From: Synergistaceae bacterium
GTDB taxonomy: Bacteria; Synergistota; Synergistia; Synergistales; Aminobacteriaceae
Reading direction: 5' to 3'
NCBI GenBank assembly: GCA_012523155.1
Contig: JAAYJB010000413.1
Span: 1 to 13,845, forward strand
DNA: 13,845 bases
Below are positions 1 to 6,054 of this stretch, piece after piece (position 1 is the stretch's first letter; each line of letters opens with the position of its first letter). The translations under genes and the position numbers were made by a program. Below the pieces are notes generated by a model. It did no database searches and was not told where the DNA came from. It saw only the letters and a list, made by a program, of their open reading frames with translations.

Positions 1-157
1 CGCCTATGGTGCCCTCTGTTCTTCCGCTCTGAAAAACGATCATAGAAGCTCCTGCGGCCCGCGGCGTTGAACCTGACTCTTCAACGACCATACACAGGAC
101 GGCCGATTGTCCTTCCTCATAGACATGCGCCAGCTGCCTTGCGATCACTGCGTCCAT
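1..157 (-). CDS. XdhC/CoxI family protein, N-terminal part (runs off left edge)
   Basis: The first 52 codons are present on the minus strand, starting at the ATG at 157-155 behind a GAGGAGG ribosome site with 8-base spacing. The peptide begins MDAVIARQLAHVYEEG and continues with VVEESGSTPRAAGASM, then GRTEGTIGG at the window edge. The GSTPR..GA.M and GTIGG segments are the conserved N-terminal signature of the XdhC/CoxI family. Members bind and sulfurate the molybdenum cofactor for xanthine-dehydrogenase-type hydroxylases, or serve related maturation roles. The ATG lies inside the last codons of mnmA, so the two genes overlap by 13 bases and are probably translationally coupled. The NAD-binding C-terminal Rossmann half lies outside the window, so XdhC cannot be told from CoxI or from an accessory protein of a selenium-dependent hydroxylase. 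Confidence 0.85.
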   Translation of the reverse strand, partial: MDAVIARQLAHVYEEGQSAVLCMVVEESGSTPRAAGASMIVFQSGRTEGTIG

Positions 158-1269
158 TCGTCTGCCTCCTCGCCGTGTTCGATTATGCCTCCCGCTGCCA
201 CCCAGCCGTCCACATCGTACAGAACAAGGCGCTGCCCTGGTGTAGGTGCAAACTGGGGCTCATCGAAAGAGACCGCGATCTCTCCGTTACCGCTCCGGAG
301 AACCGTGCATCGGGCAGGTTCCCCCCGAGAGCGGGTCTTCCCGTAGAGAACAGCACCGGGGTAAAGAAGGCCGGGCAGCAGCAGGTTCACCTTCCCTGCC
401 GTTACTCCGCGCCGGAAAACCTTTTCCCTTGCGCCTGCAACGACAATATTGCGTTCGGGGTCTATTCTCAGCACGTAGAGACCATCCCTGGACGCAACTC
501 CGAGCCCCTTTCTCTGCCCGATGGTAAAATTCGATATTCCCTTATGGAACCCAAGCAGGCTCCCTTCCTCGTTTACTATGGTTCCCGGATCACCTGGAGA
601 ATCCTCCATGAGTTTTCTATAATCCTCCTCGCCGGCGAAACATATTTCCATGCTTTCTTTTCTTTCGGCTGCCGGCAGGCCAGCTGACCTCGCCAGCTTG
701 CGCACTTCTTCCTTTGTCATGCCGCCGAGGGGAAGATGAAGGTTCTTCAGGCGCTCTCTGTGTATGCCGTAAAGAAAATAGCTCTGATCCTTTCCATGAT
801 CCCTTCCCCGGCCAAGGGATCGTTCTCCCTCCCGATCGGCTATCAGGGCATAATGGCCCGTTGCCAGGTCAACAGGACCGAAAACCTCCTCTATCTTGTC
901 CCACAGGAGGCCGAACTTGACAAGGGCATTGCAGTCAGCGCATGGGTTGGGCGTCAGTCCCGAACGATATGTCTCCACAAACGGCGATATCACCATCGTT
1001 CGGAACTCCTCTTCGAGATCTGCGGTGTAGTGAGGTATTCCAAGGGAGCGCGCAACATGGGCGGCATCACTTCCGGGAGAGCTTTTGCTTCCTGCAGTCC
1101 CTGCATTTCCGGGGATCCTCATGGTCATCCCGGCGACATTCCATCCCTGCTTCTGCAGGATCCAGACCGCAACGGAACTGTCAACACCGCCACTCATCAG
1201 GACGACGACTGAATTCGGCCCAAAAGAATTCCCGGGCGGCATGCTGTTATCCGTAGGGTATATTTTCAT
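145..1269 (-). CDS. mnmA: tRNA-specific 2-thiouridylase MnmA
   Basis: This cytoplasmic enzyme adenylates U34 of tRNA-Lys, -Glu and -Gln and replaces O2 with sulfur ultimately supplied by a cysteine desulfurase. The 374-residue product is close to the family's usual length of about 360. Visible features are the PP-loop SGGVDS (26-31), TPNPCADCN with Cys110 and Cys113, ATGHY (136-140), the second catalytic Cys in MEICFAGEE (Cys210), GQRKGLGV, and the C-terminal GQ.LVLYD....GGGI-like barrel segment. I chose the ATG at 1269 because GGAGGAG lies 7 bases upstream. A reading frame extends 24 codons further up, to 1341, but that extension has no ribosome site, crosses the promoter region and resembles no MnmA. 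The CxxC..Cys arrangement is the type associated with 4Fe-4S clusters in thiouridylases; that chemistry is inference here. The last codons overlap the XdhC-family gene. A NifS-type desulfurase is encoded about 6 kb away. Confidence 0.95.
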   Translation of the reverse strand: MKIYPTDNSMPPGNSFGPNSVVVLMSGGVDSSVAVWILQKQGWNVAGMTMRIPGNAGTAGSKSSPGSDAAHVARSLGIPHYTADLEEEFRTMVISPFVETYRSGLTPNPCADCNALVKFGLLWDKIEEVFGPVDLATGHYALIADREGERSLGRGRDHGKDQSYFLYGIHRERLKNLHLPLGGMTKEEVRKLARSAGLPAAERKESMEICFAGEEDYRKLMEDSPGDPGTIVNEEGSLLGFHKGISNFTIGQRKGLGVASRDGLYVLRIDPERNIVVAGAREKVFRRGVTAGKVNLLLPGLLYPGAVLYGKTRSRGEPARCTVLRSGNGEIAVSFDEPQFAPTPGQRLVLYDVDGWVAAGGIIEHGEEADEWTQ

Positions 1270-1288
1270 CCGATCTCCTCCGGCCTCA

Positions 1289-1317
1289 TTGGAATATGCG
1301 AGCCCATCGTGTAGTAT
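1289..1317 (+). promoter_or_regulatory. predicted sigma-70 promoter for larE
   Basis: TTGGAA (1289-1294) and TAGTAT (1312-1317) with a 17-base spacer lie upstream of the larE ribosome site. A start near 1324 would put the ATG at 1318 at or outside the transcript's 5' end. That supports the downstream TTG at 1354 as the real translation start. The -10 overlaps that of the opposing mnmA promoter. Confidence 0.42.
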
Positions 1318-1341
1318 ATGAAAAAGCAAAAACCCCGACAA
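1313..1341 (-). promoter_or_regulatory. predicted sigma-70 promoter for mnmA
   Basis: Read on the minus strand, TTGTCG (1341-1336) and TATACT (1318-1313) are separated by exactly 17 bases, with the mnmA start 44 bases beyond the -10. The -10 box occupies the same bases as the -10 of the plus-strand larE promoter. The two promoters therefore face each other across one stretch and cannot easily both be occupied. Sequence match only. Confidence 0.45.
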
Positions 1342-1353
1342 GGAGGTTTTCCT

Positions 1354-2181
1354 TTGGTCAGCTCCCTGAAAGAAAAAACCGAATATTTGCTTTCCATGCT
1401 CAAAAATATGGAAAAAGCTGCCGTGGCTTTCTCAGGCGGAACGGACAGCACCCTTCTTGCCGCAGCAACGCTCCGGGCATTGGGAAACAATGCGGCGGCG
1501 GTAACTGTATCTTCTCCCACCCTGCCGAAGGCAGAACTGGAGGACGCAAAAAAACTTGCAGATCTTCTCGGCATCGGTCACATCATTCTTCCGGTGTCTG
1601 AGCTCGATCTTGCGGATTTCGTGAGCAACGGAAAGGACCGGTGCTACCACTGCAAAAAGTACCGTTTCGAAAAACTGCGCCTGTGGGCAGAGGAAAACAG
1701 CATCCCCTGGGTCCTCGACGGTTCCAATACCGATGATCTTAAGGATTACCGCCCGGGAATGAAAGCGATATCCGAACTGGAAAGAGTCCGCAGCCCACTT
1801 CTGGAGGCCGGCATGACGAAGAAAGACGTTCGGGCCCTCTCAAGGGAGTGGGGCCTTCCTTCATGGAACAAGCCGGCGGCGGCCTGCCTTGCCAGCAGGA
1901 TAGCCTATGGTACCCCGATAACCCGGGAAGCTCTGCGCCAGGTCGAGAAAGCGGAAGAAATAGTGCGTGCCTACTGCCCTCCAAATATCCAGATGAGGGT
2001 AAGGCACCATGGATTCCTGGCACGCATCGAAGCTGACCCTCGGATCATGAAAGACCTGGCAGCCCCTGAAACAGCGGCTGCAATCTCCCGGTCGCTTTCC
2101 GGACTCGGATTTCGTTTTACCGCCCTGGACCTTGCAGGCTACCGCATGGGGAGCATGAACGACCTACCTGCAGATCGCTGA
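1354..2181 (+). CDS. larE: ATP-dependent sulfur transferase LarE (nickel-pincer cofactor synthesis)
   Basis: LarE inserts sulfur into pyridinium biscarboxylic acid mononucleotide when the nickel-pincer (NPN) cofactor of lactate racemase and related LarA-type epimerases is made. The 275-residue product has the PP-loop SGGTDS (27-32), DRCYHCKK (Cys97, Cys100), the DGSNTDDLKDYRPG segment (122-135) and KPAAACLASRIAYGTPIT around Cys178. Lactobacillus LarE sacrifices the sulfur of the Cys equivalent to Cys178. Thermotoga-type LarE has three Cys and uses a 4Fe-4S cluster instead; this protein has the three-Cys pattern. The TTG start at 1354 is preceded by AAGGAGG at 7 bases. The in-frame ATG at 1318 has no ribosome site and lies at the promoter. 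The 3' end overlaps the convergent carbonic anhydrase gene by 18 bases. No larA, larB or larC is visible, so the client enzyme must be elsewhere. Confidence 0.92.
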   Translation: MVSSLKEKTEYLLSMLKNMEKAAVAFSGGTDSTLLAAATLRALGNNAAAVTVSSPTLPKAELEDAKKLADLLGIGHIILPVSELDLADFVSNGKDRCYHCKKYRFEKLRLWAEENSIPWVLDGSNTDDLKDYRPGMKAISELERVRSPLLEAGMTKKDVRALSREWGLPSWNKPAAACLASRIAYGTPITREALRQVEKAEEIVRAYCPPNIQMRVRHHGFLARIEADPRIMKDLAAPETAAAISRSLSGLGFRFTALDLAGYRMGSMNDLPADR

Positions 2182-2736
2182 TACGCTTCCTGGATCGACC
2201 CAGTTTCCATTGACAAAAAGCTCCAGGCTGCATGTGCCTATATTGAAAAAACAGAGCGAAGCTGATACCTTTCCCTCTCTTTCAAGCTTTCTGAAAACCG
2301 GGTACTGCAGGATCTTCTCAAGCTGCCGGAGACCTGCAGCCTTTGCTGCCTTTTCGGTGTCCGCGCCGTCAAAATACTCTTCTCCAAGCCAGAGGCGAAG
2401 CCCGTCAGTATCCAGGTGATCCGGGTCCTTTGAAGCCTTCACCGCTCCGCAGTCAGTGTGGGCCAACACCACCACGTCTTTGACACCAAGATGAAGGAGG
2501 GCGTAGTCCAGCGCCGCGGCAACCGACGGCTCATCTGTCCGGACAAGGTTCCCCACGTTTCGCAGGACAAACAGTTCACCGGGGCGTGCATCGAAAATCT
2601 CCTCGGGAACAATTCTGCTGTCCGAGCATGTTATGACCAGAGAGTGGGGGTGCTGACACCCGCAGAGCGAGCAGTAGCATTCCTTGTCCGCTCTTTCACG
2701 GAACCTGCCGTATCCCTCCAGGAGTGTTTCTATCAT
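2164..2736 (-). CDS. beta-class carbonic anhydrase
   Basis: This cytoplasmic zinc enzyme interconverts CO2 and bicarbonate. The 190-residue product carries the beta-class signature: CSDSR (37-41, Cys37 zinc ligand, Asp39-Arg41 dyad), LRNVGNLV (58-65), and AHTDCGAV (92-99) with zinc ligands His93 and Cys96. The C-terminal FFNIGTCSLELF...W resembles the usual substrate-pocket and strand region. Unusually, four more cysteines sit just before the first strand, at 20, 22, 25 and 27 in a CxCxxCxC pattern, where family members normally have a short loop. The start is the ATG at 2736 with a weak AAAGGAT ribosome site. The gene lies 29 bases after msrB on the same strand, probably in one transcript, and its end overlaps larE tail to tail. 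There is no signal peptide, so bicarbonate supply for carboxylations in the cytoplasm is the likely role. Confidence 0.93.
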   Translation of the reverse strand: MIETLLEGYGRFRERADKECYCSLCGCQHPHSLVITCSDSRIVPEEIFDARPGELFVLRNVGNLVRTDEPSVAAALDYALLHLGVKDVVVLAHTDCGAVKASKDPDHLDTDGLRLWLGEEYFDGADTEKAAKAAGLRQLEKILQYPVFRKLEREGKVSASLCFFNIGTCSLELFVNGNWVDPGSVSAICR

Positions 2737-2765
2737 TTCGTAGCCATCCTTTCAAAAGCGAGTAT

Positions 2766-3242
2766 TTATTCCGTTGATGGGACGAAGCGCAAAGATGCGG
2801 AGTTGATACAGTACCGCATTCCCGTGGGCGGAGGGCCATCGCTGAAAAGATGCCCCAGGTGCGCATCACACCGGGCACACAGCACCTCTGTCCTGATCAT
2901 GCCGTATGAAAAATCCCGATTCTCCGTGACAGGGGCTCCTTCAACCGTCCTCGTGAAACTCGGCCATCCGGAACCGGAATCGAATTTATCCGCCGATGAA
3001 AAGAGCTCAGCCCCGCAGCAGACACATCCATAAATCCCCTTTTCATGGTGATCCCAGTAAATCCCTGTAAAAGCACGCTCAGTCCCCTTCTTCCTTGCCA
3101 CAGCAAACTGCTCCGGGGTAAGAAGCGCCTTCCATTCTTCCTCCGTTTTCTCCACCCTGTCAGGAGAAGCCGCAAATCCTCCCGAAACAGAGGAGCAAAC
3201 AAGTGACAGCGCAATGAGCACGACCGCTGCAAGACTATTCAC
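2766..3242 (-). CDS. msrB: exported peptide-methionine (R)-S-oxide reductase MsrB
   Basis: MsrB reduces the R-epimer of methionine sulfoxide in proteins. The mature domain covers roughly residues 28-158. The two zinc-binding pairs are in [10 protein letters not shown] (Cys73, Cys76) and [11 protein letters not shown] (Cys122, Cys125), followed by [11 protein letters not shown] (86-96) and the catalytic [11 protein letters not shown] (Cys145). Residues 1-24 form a typical Sec signal peptide: a short N-region, a hydrophobic run to about 15, and cleavage probably after GGFA. The enzyme should therefore work outside the cytoplasm, unlike the usual form of about 140 residues. No canonical lipobox is seen. 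The start is GTG at 3242 with GAAGGAGG 6 bases upstream. That start lies inside the last codons of the upstream unknown gene (8-base overlap), which suggests coupling. The reductant is not evident; the neighbouring membrane 4Fe-4S protein is only a speculative source of electrons. Confidence 0.94.
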   Translation of the reverse strand: MNSLAAVVLIALSLVCSSVSGGFAASPDRVEKTEEEWKALLTPEQFAVARKKGTERAFTGIYWDHHEKGIYGCVCCGAELFSSADKFDSGSGWPSFTRTVEGAPVTENRDFSYGMIRTEVLCARCDAHLGHLFSDGPPPTGMRYCINSASLRFVPSTE

Positions 3243-3528
3243 AGGCTACCTCCTTCATTTCTTTGACAAATTCCATGAATTCCCTTATTCCCCCCGCATT
3301 CGTCCACGCAACATTGAACCTCTTTCTGAACTCCATCCCTTTTGCTCCCATTGAAAGTACCTGGCACGTAAAATCATTGTCGGAGAAAGCAAGGTCGAAC
3401 TGGAAATGGGTCACAAATGCATCGTCCATGGCGAGCAGCTTGTCGTCATCGGTGAAGTAGAGTGCCAGCCCCCGCTCCTCCATATTCTGGCGGATAAAAT
3501 GAGTGATAATTGCGGATACATGCTCCAT
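3235..3528 (-). CDS. hypothetical protein, 97 residues, coupled to msrB
   Basis: I do not recognise this family. The 97-residue product begins [20 protein letters not shown] and is acidic. The middle has alternating hydrophobic and polar residues (about 22-60, [16 protein letters not shown]...[12 protein letters not shown]) suggesting beta strands, followed by a basic and aromatic C-terminal stretch. It has no signal peptide, membrane segment or recognised metal motif; Cys55 and Cys96 are the only cysteines. I prefer the ATG at 3528: GGGAGG lies 9 bases upstream of it but directly touches the alternative ATG at 3537. The stop codon overlaps the msrB GTG by 8 bases, so the two are very probably translated together. 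That overlap suggests, without proving, a role linked to the exported MsrB or to oxidative stress. Confidence 0.75.
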   Translation of the reverse strand: MEHVSAIITHFIRQNMEERGLALYFTDDDKLLAMDDAFVTHFQFDLAFSDNDFTCQVLSMGAKGMEFRKRFNVAWTNAGGIREFMEFVKEMKEVACE

Positions 3529-3702
3529 GCAGAACATCCTCCCTTCCCCTGGCAGGGGATGAACTCGTGCTCATTGTACGGTATTTTGTGATATTCAGCC
3601 AGCAGCGTCAAGAACAGGTCGGAAAACAGAAAATGAAAAACCTTTCTTTGGAGAGGCTTTACCTGGGGTATTTGCCCGTACTTTCCAGGGAAAATCCATA
3701 AA

Positions 3703-3738
3703 ACCGATTATACCCCATACGGTATCCGGTGCTATAAT
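3703..3738. promoter_or_regulatory. divergent -10 boxes flanking an imperfect dyad (candidate operator)
   Basis: A perfect TATAAT lies on plus at 3733-3738, preceded by TG one base away (extended -10), and drives the 4Fe-4S gene. Another perfect TATAAT lies on minus at 3712-3707 and would drive the hypothetical–msrB–carbonic anhydrase operon with a leader of about 170 bases. Neither has a good -35. Between them lies an imperfect inverted repeat: ATACC (3710-3714) with GGTAT (3721-3725), and outer arms ACCG (3703-3706) with CGGT (3727-3730). A dyad covering both -35 positions is what a shared regulator would use. The rest of the 3538-3702 gap shows only short frames that I do not accept as genes. 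Confidence 0.4.
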
Positions 3739-3765
3739 TGAAAAAAACGGTCAGGAGGAATGGAA

Positions 3766-4509
3766 ATGAAACGGCAGAAATGGAGAATAGCACTTATGGT
3801 ACTTTTTGTTCTCTCTCTTCCGGTAACAATGTTTTATCTTTCGCCTCTCCTCACCCTCCAGGGCGCCAGGAGAGGAATAGTCACGTCAAGCCTTCTATTT
3901 GTAGGCGCAGCAGCAGTCGCCGCCTTTTTTTTCGGCAGGGTTTTCTGCGGATGGATCTGCCCCGGCGGTGCAGTTCAGGAACTCCTCATTCAGGCAAATG
4001 ACAGAAGAGTGCCCGGAGGGAGGTACGACTTGATAAAATACGGCATCGCCGCAGCCTGGCTGGCTGCGATCATTATTTTTTTCGTCCAGGCGGGAGGCAT
4101 CCTGGCCGTCAGGCCCCTTTTCGGTATCAAGGGGGGCTTCTCCCTGGGAACACCTGTCTCATATATTATGTTCTACGTAGCAATGGGAGGTATGGTCGTC
4201 CTCTCCCTTGCAGCTGGAAGACGTCCCTTCTGCCATTACGGCTGCATGCTCGCACCGTTTATGATCGCCGGACGGTATGCGGCAAAAATAGCAGGGACAC
4301 CCCATCTTCACCTTGAAGCTGACAGTGAAAAATGTATCGACTGCAGGCTGTGCACGAAAAACTGCCCCATGAGTCTCGATGTAAACGCCATGGTACGGTC
4401 GGGAGACATGTTCTCTCCTGAATGCATATCATGCGGCGCATGCGTTGATGTATGCCCGAAGAAGGTGATCTCCTTCTCCGGAGCTCCTCTGAAAAAACAG
4501 CAGTTATAG
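3766..4509 (+). CDS. NapH-like membrane 4Fe-4S binding protein
   Basis: This is an integral membrane polyferredoxin of the NapH/CcoG-like group. The 247-residue product has an N-terminal membrane segment (about 7-24), a second (about 38-58) leading into GRVFCGWICPGGAVQE (Cys61, Cys65), further segments near 93-115 and 128-150, and a second pair in FCHYGCMLAP (Cys156, Cys160). A soluble tail follows with two complete 4Fe-4S motifs: Cys190, 193, 196, 200 and Cys220, 223, 226, 230, each ending in CP. Relatives pass electrons between the quinone pool or cytoplasmic donors and redox enzymes. I use the ATG at 3766, with AGGAGG 7 bases upstream; the ATG at 3760 is only 1 base from it. The gene ends in a 6-base tail-to-tail overlap with the transporter gene. 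No napG, nosR or terminal reductase is adjacent, so its partner is unknown. Confidence 0.85.
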   Translation: MKRQKWRIALMVLFVLSLPVTMFYLSPLLTLQGARRGIVTSSLLFVGAAAVAAFFFGRVFCGWICPGGAVQELLIQANDRRVPGGRYDLIKYGIAAAWLAAIIIFFVQAGGILAVRPLFGIKGGFSLGTPVSYIMFYVAMGGMVVLSLAAGRRPFCHYGCMLAPFMIAGRYAAKIAGTPHLHLEADSEKCIDCRLCTKNCPMSLDVNAMVRSGDMFSPECISCGACVDVCPKKVISFSGAPLKKQQL

Positions 4510-5730
4510 AAAATACACGCAGAACAGTCCTGCCGCAAGGCTGGCAATGGTGACCGGGATACCTGCAGCCGCATGTTCTTTCCAGCTGAAAGGTATCCCC
4601 ATCCTTTCAGCTTCACCGGCAACGATTATATTGGCGATGCTTCCCACGATAAGGAGGTTGCCCGCAAACGTGCTTGACAGTGCAAGGATATTCCCCGCAC
4701 CGGGAAGATCCCTGACAAGGGGAAGCAGCAGCATCACGGCAGGAACGTTGGATACCAGGTTTGAAAGCCCTGCTGCAGCGCCGTAGAGCCAGAGCGGGGA
4801 GGAAAGTGAAATGCCCAGCCTGTCAAGAACCGTTTTCACGGCATCCAGCCCTCCCGCAGCTTCAAAAGCCCCGTTGATAACAAAAAGGCCGAGGAAAAGA
4901 GCCAGGAGCTGCCAGTCGACGGTTTCCAGGGTCCTTCGTGAAGCCATCGTCCTGCTCAGCAGCAGTATCCCCGCAGCACCCAGTGCGACCAGGTCTCTCG
5001 GCAGCGCCGAGAAGAGAAAAAGACCTACAACGGAAGCAAGCACGACAGCCCCCTTCAGCGTCTGCCACCTGTTGAAAGATTTTTCGGGTTCCTGCTCCCG
5101 GATGATCTCCAGGTGCATCTTCCCTCTGAAAAGCACCGTTATGATCCCCCATTCCGCGATAAGAGAGACGAGGACCGGGGGCAGTGCCCACCAGAGATAG
5201 CCGCTGAATGAAAGATCAAGAGATTCTCCGATAAGCATATTTTGCGGATTTCCGATCAGGGTCAGCCCCGATCCTATATTTGCGGCACAGGCAAGGGCAA
5301 GAAAGAAGGGAAGGGGGTTCAGCTTCCGCCGGATGCACCCCTGGCCGATCACCGGAGTCATGGCCAGGCAGACAACATCGTTCGTGAGAAGCGCTGAAAG
5401 CCCTCCGGCTGCCAGTATCACCACACCAAGAAGGGCCTCGGGAGAGACGGAAAGCGAGGATATCCTGCGTGAGACTTCGGAATAGAACCCCCCAAGTCGG
5501 AACTGTGCAGAAATGATCATGAAGCCGAAGAGAAGCAGTATCGTCGGAACATCGATACCTGACGCTCCGCCTTCCAGGCGTGCATGCCCGGAAGCAAGAA
5601 GCGCGATCGCCCCGAGAAGGACTATCCCTGTCCTGTCGAGTGCCAGGCGGGGGAAACGGCCGAAAATCATCCCCAAATACACGATAGTGAATACCGCGAA
5701 TACGAAAGAATTGCCGTTCACCTGCTCCAT
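4504..5730 (-). CDS. ArsB/NhaD/SLC13-superfamily membrane transporter
   Basis: This is a predicted inner-membrane ion or anion permease of 408 residues with about ten to eleven hydrophobic segments. Recognisable family elements are SALLTNDVVCLAMTPV in the first half, GLTLIGNPQNMLIGESL after it (the conserved GNPQN re-entrant region), then GLSNLVSNVPAVMLLLPL and a GSIANIIV near the C-terminus. These are the two pseudo-symmetric Asn-Xaa-Pro-type signatures of the ArsB/NhaD/SLC13 fold. The substrate (dicarboxylate, sulfate, arsenite or Na+/H+) cannot be read from sequence. The start is uncertain: ATG 5730 is used, GTG 5733 is directly next to it, and a GTG at 5721 is better spaced from the AAAGGTGAT segment. 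Upstream on minus, TATAAT (5779-5774) is a likely -10, with poor -35 similarity. Confidence 0.88.
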   Translation of the reverse strand: MEQVNGNSFVFAVFTIVYLGMIFGRFPRLALDRTGIVLLGAIALLASGHARLEGGASGIDVPTILLLFGFMIISAQFRLGGFYSEVSRRISSLSVSPEALLGVVILAAGGLSALLTNDVVCLAMTPVIGQGCIRRKLNPLPFFLALACAANIGSGLTLIGNPQNMLIGESLDLSFSGYLWWALPPVLVSLIAEWGIITVLFRGKMHLEIIREQEPEKSFNRWQTLKGAVVLASVVGLFLFSALPRDLVALGAAGILLLSRTMASRRTLETVDWQLLALFLGLFVINGAFEAAGGLDAVKTVLDRLGISLSSPLWLYGAAAGLSNLVSNVPAVMLLLPLVRDLPGAGNILALSSTFAGNLLIVGSIANIIVAGEAERMGIPFSWKEHAAAGIPVTIASLAAGLFCVYFL

Positions 5731-5773
5731 CACCTTTCTGAAATGCTATAGGACCGAGGACCGCTGAAAAGGC

Positions 5774-5779
5774 ATTATA
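5774..5779 (-). promoter_or_regulatory. predicted -10 box for the SLC13-type transporter gene
   Basis: A perfect TATAAT on the minus strand lies 44 bases upstream of the transporter's ATG. No good -35 is present at 16-18 bases, so this is either a weak or an activated promoter. A tandem 7-base repeat (CGGTCCT twice) lies between the -10 and the ribosome site. The 5734-5860 stretch otherwise holds nothing I can call. Confidence 0.35.
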
Positions 5780-5860
5780 CTCTTTTTCACCGAAAGCCGG
5801 ATACTGACATTTCCTTTTTTCCGGCAGAAAATTGAATATAAAAGTCTGGAATTTGCTCCC

Positions 5861-5889
5861 TTGACAGCATTCATAAAACCATATATTAT
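5861..5889 (+). promoter_or_regulatory. strong sigma-70 promoter of the leader-peptide unit
   Basis: A perfect -35 TTGACA (5861-5866) and -10 TATTAT (5884-5889) are separated by exactly 17 bases. A/T-rich sequence (5827-5856) upstream could act as an UP element. Transcription would begin near 5896, about 40 bases before the leader-peptide ATG. This is the closest match to consensus in the window, consistent with control being exerted after initiation by the attenuator downstream. Confidence 0.75.
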
Positions 5890-5936
5890 GCAACGAAATA
5901 TTCAGACAGGCATTTCGCCGGAAAGGAGGATCCCAG

Positions 5937-6023
5937 ATGATACGTTCCCGGATTTTCAGTCTTGTTCTTGTCCTCGTACTTATCATTATCAGCGGTCCCC
6001 CTTCCGGTGGGTTCGGCACATAA
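5937..6023 (+). CDS. branched-chain amino acid attenuator leader peptide (IlvL-like)
   Basis: This is a 28-codon open frame with an excellent ribosome site (AAGGAGGA, 7 bases before the ATG). The peptide starts MIRSRIFS. Codons 9-18 read LVLVLVLIII: four Leu, three Val and three Ile without interruption. Then comes SGPPSGGFGT and TAA. Composition and layout resemble the E. coli ilv leader IlvL, where a Leu/Val/Ile run is likewise followed by Pro-Pro and Gly residues. In ilv-type attenuation, a ribosome that stalls in such a run when charged branched-chain tRNAs are scarce leaves the following RNA free to form an antiterminator. Here the complementary RNA is exactly where that requires: codons 20-24 and the terminator's left arm. 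The peptide itself is probably degraded. The alternative is a tiny membrane peptide, since the run is hydrophobic, but the RNA structures argue against that. Confidence 0.75.
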   Translation: MIRSRIFSLVLVLVLIIISGPPSGGFGT

Positions 6024-6054
6024 GCCGTTGCCTCAAACACCGGAACCGGGGACC
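5994..6054 (+). promoter_or_regulatory. antiterminator stem of the leader attenuator
   Basis: Segment 2 (5994-6009, inside leader codons 20-25) can pair with segment 3 (6038-6054). GGTCCCC pairs with GGGGACC (7 pairs) and TTCCGGTG pairs with CACCGGAA (8 pairs), with only a 1-by-2 internal loop. Segment 3 includes the entire left arm of the terminator, so the two structures exclude each other. Segment 2 can also pair upstream with 5916-5932, which contains the leader's own ribosome site (CCGGAA 5918-5923 with TTCCGG 6002-6007 as core). A ribosome that completes the leader and sits on the stop at 6021-6023 would cover segment 2, letting the terminator form. Confidence 0.65.

Noticed and set aside
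67..687. 206-residue plus-strand frame
   Set aside because: It lies antisense to mnmA and the XdhC-family start, both firmly identified; no ribosome site and low-complexity Pro/Arg/Cys content.
3411..3611. TTG-initiated minus frame reading YHKIPYNEHEFIPCQGKGG near its start
   Set aside because: The first part looks protein-like, but it has no ribosome site, starts from TTG, and then runs out of frame through the accepted 97-residue gene. It could be a decayed fragment at most.
3595..3699. 34-codon minus-strand ORF starting just after a TATAAT (would be leaderless)
   Set aside because: No ribosome site, no recognisable product, and its position after the -10 may be chance. Not strong enough to call.
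3766..4509. Assignment as true NapH of a periplasmic nitrate reductase
   Set aside because: No napA, napB or napG is nearby and many unrelated membrane polyferredoxins share these motifs, so only the family-level call is justified.
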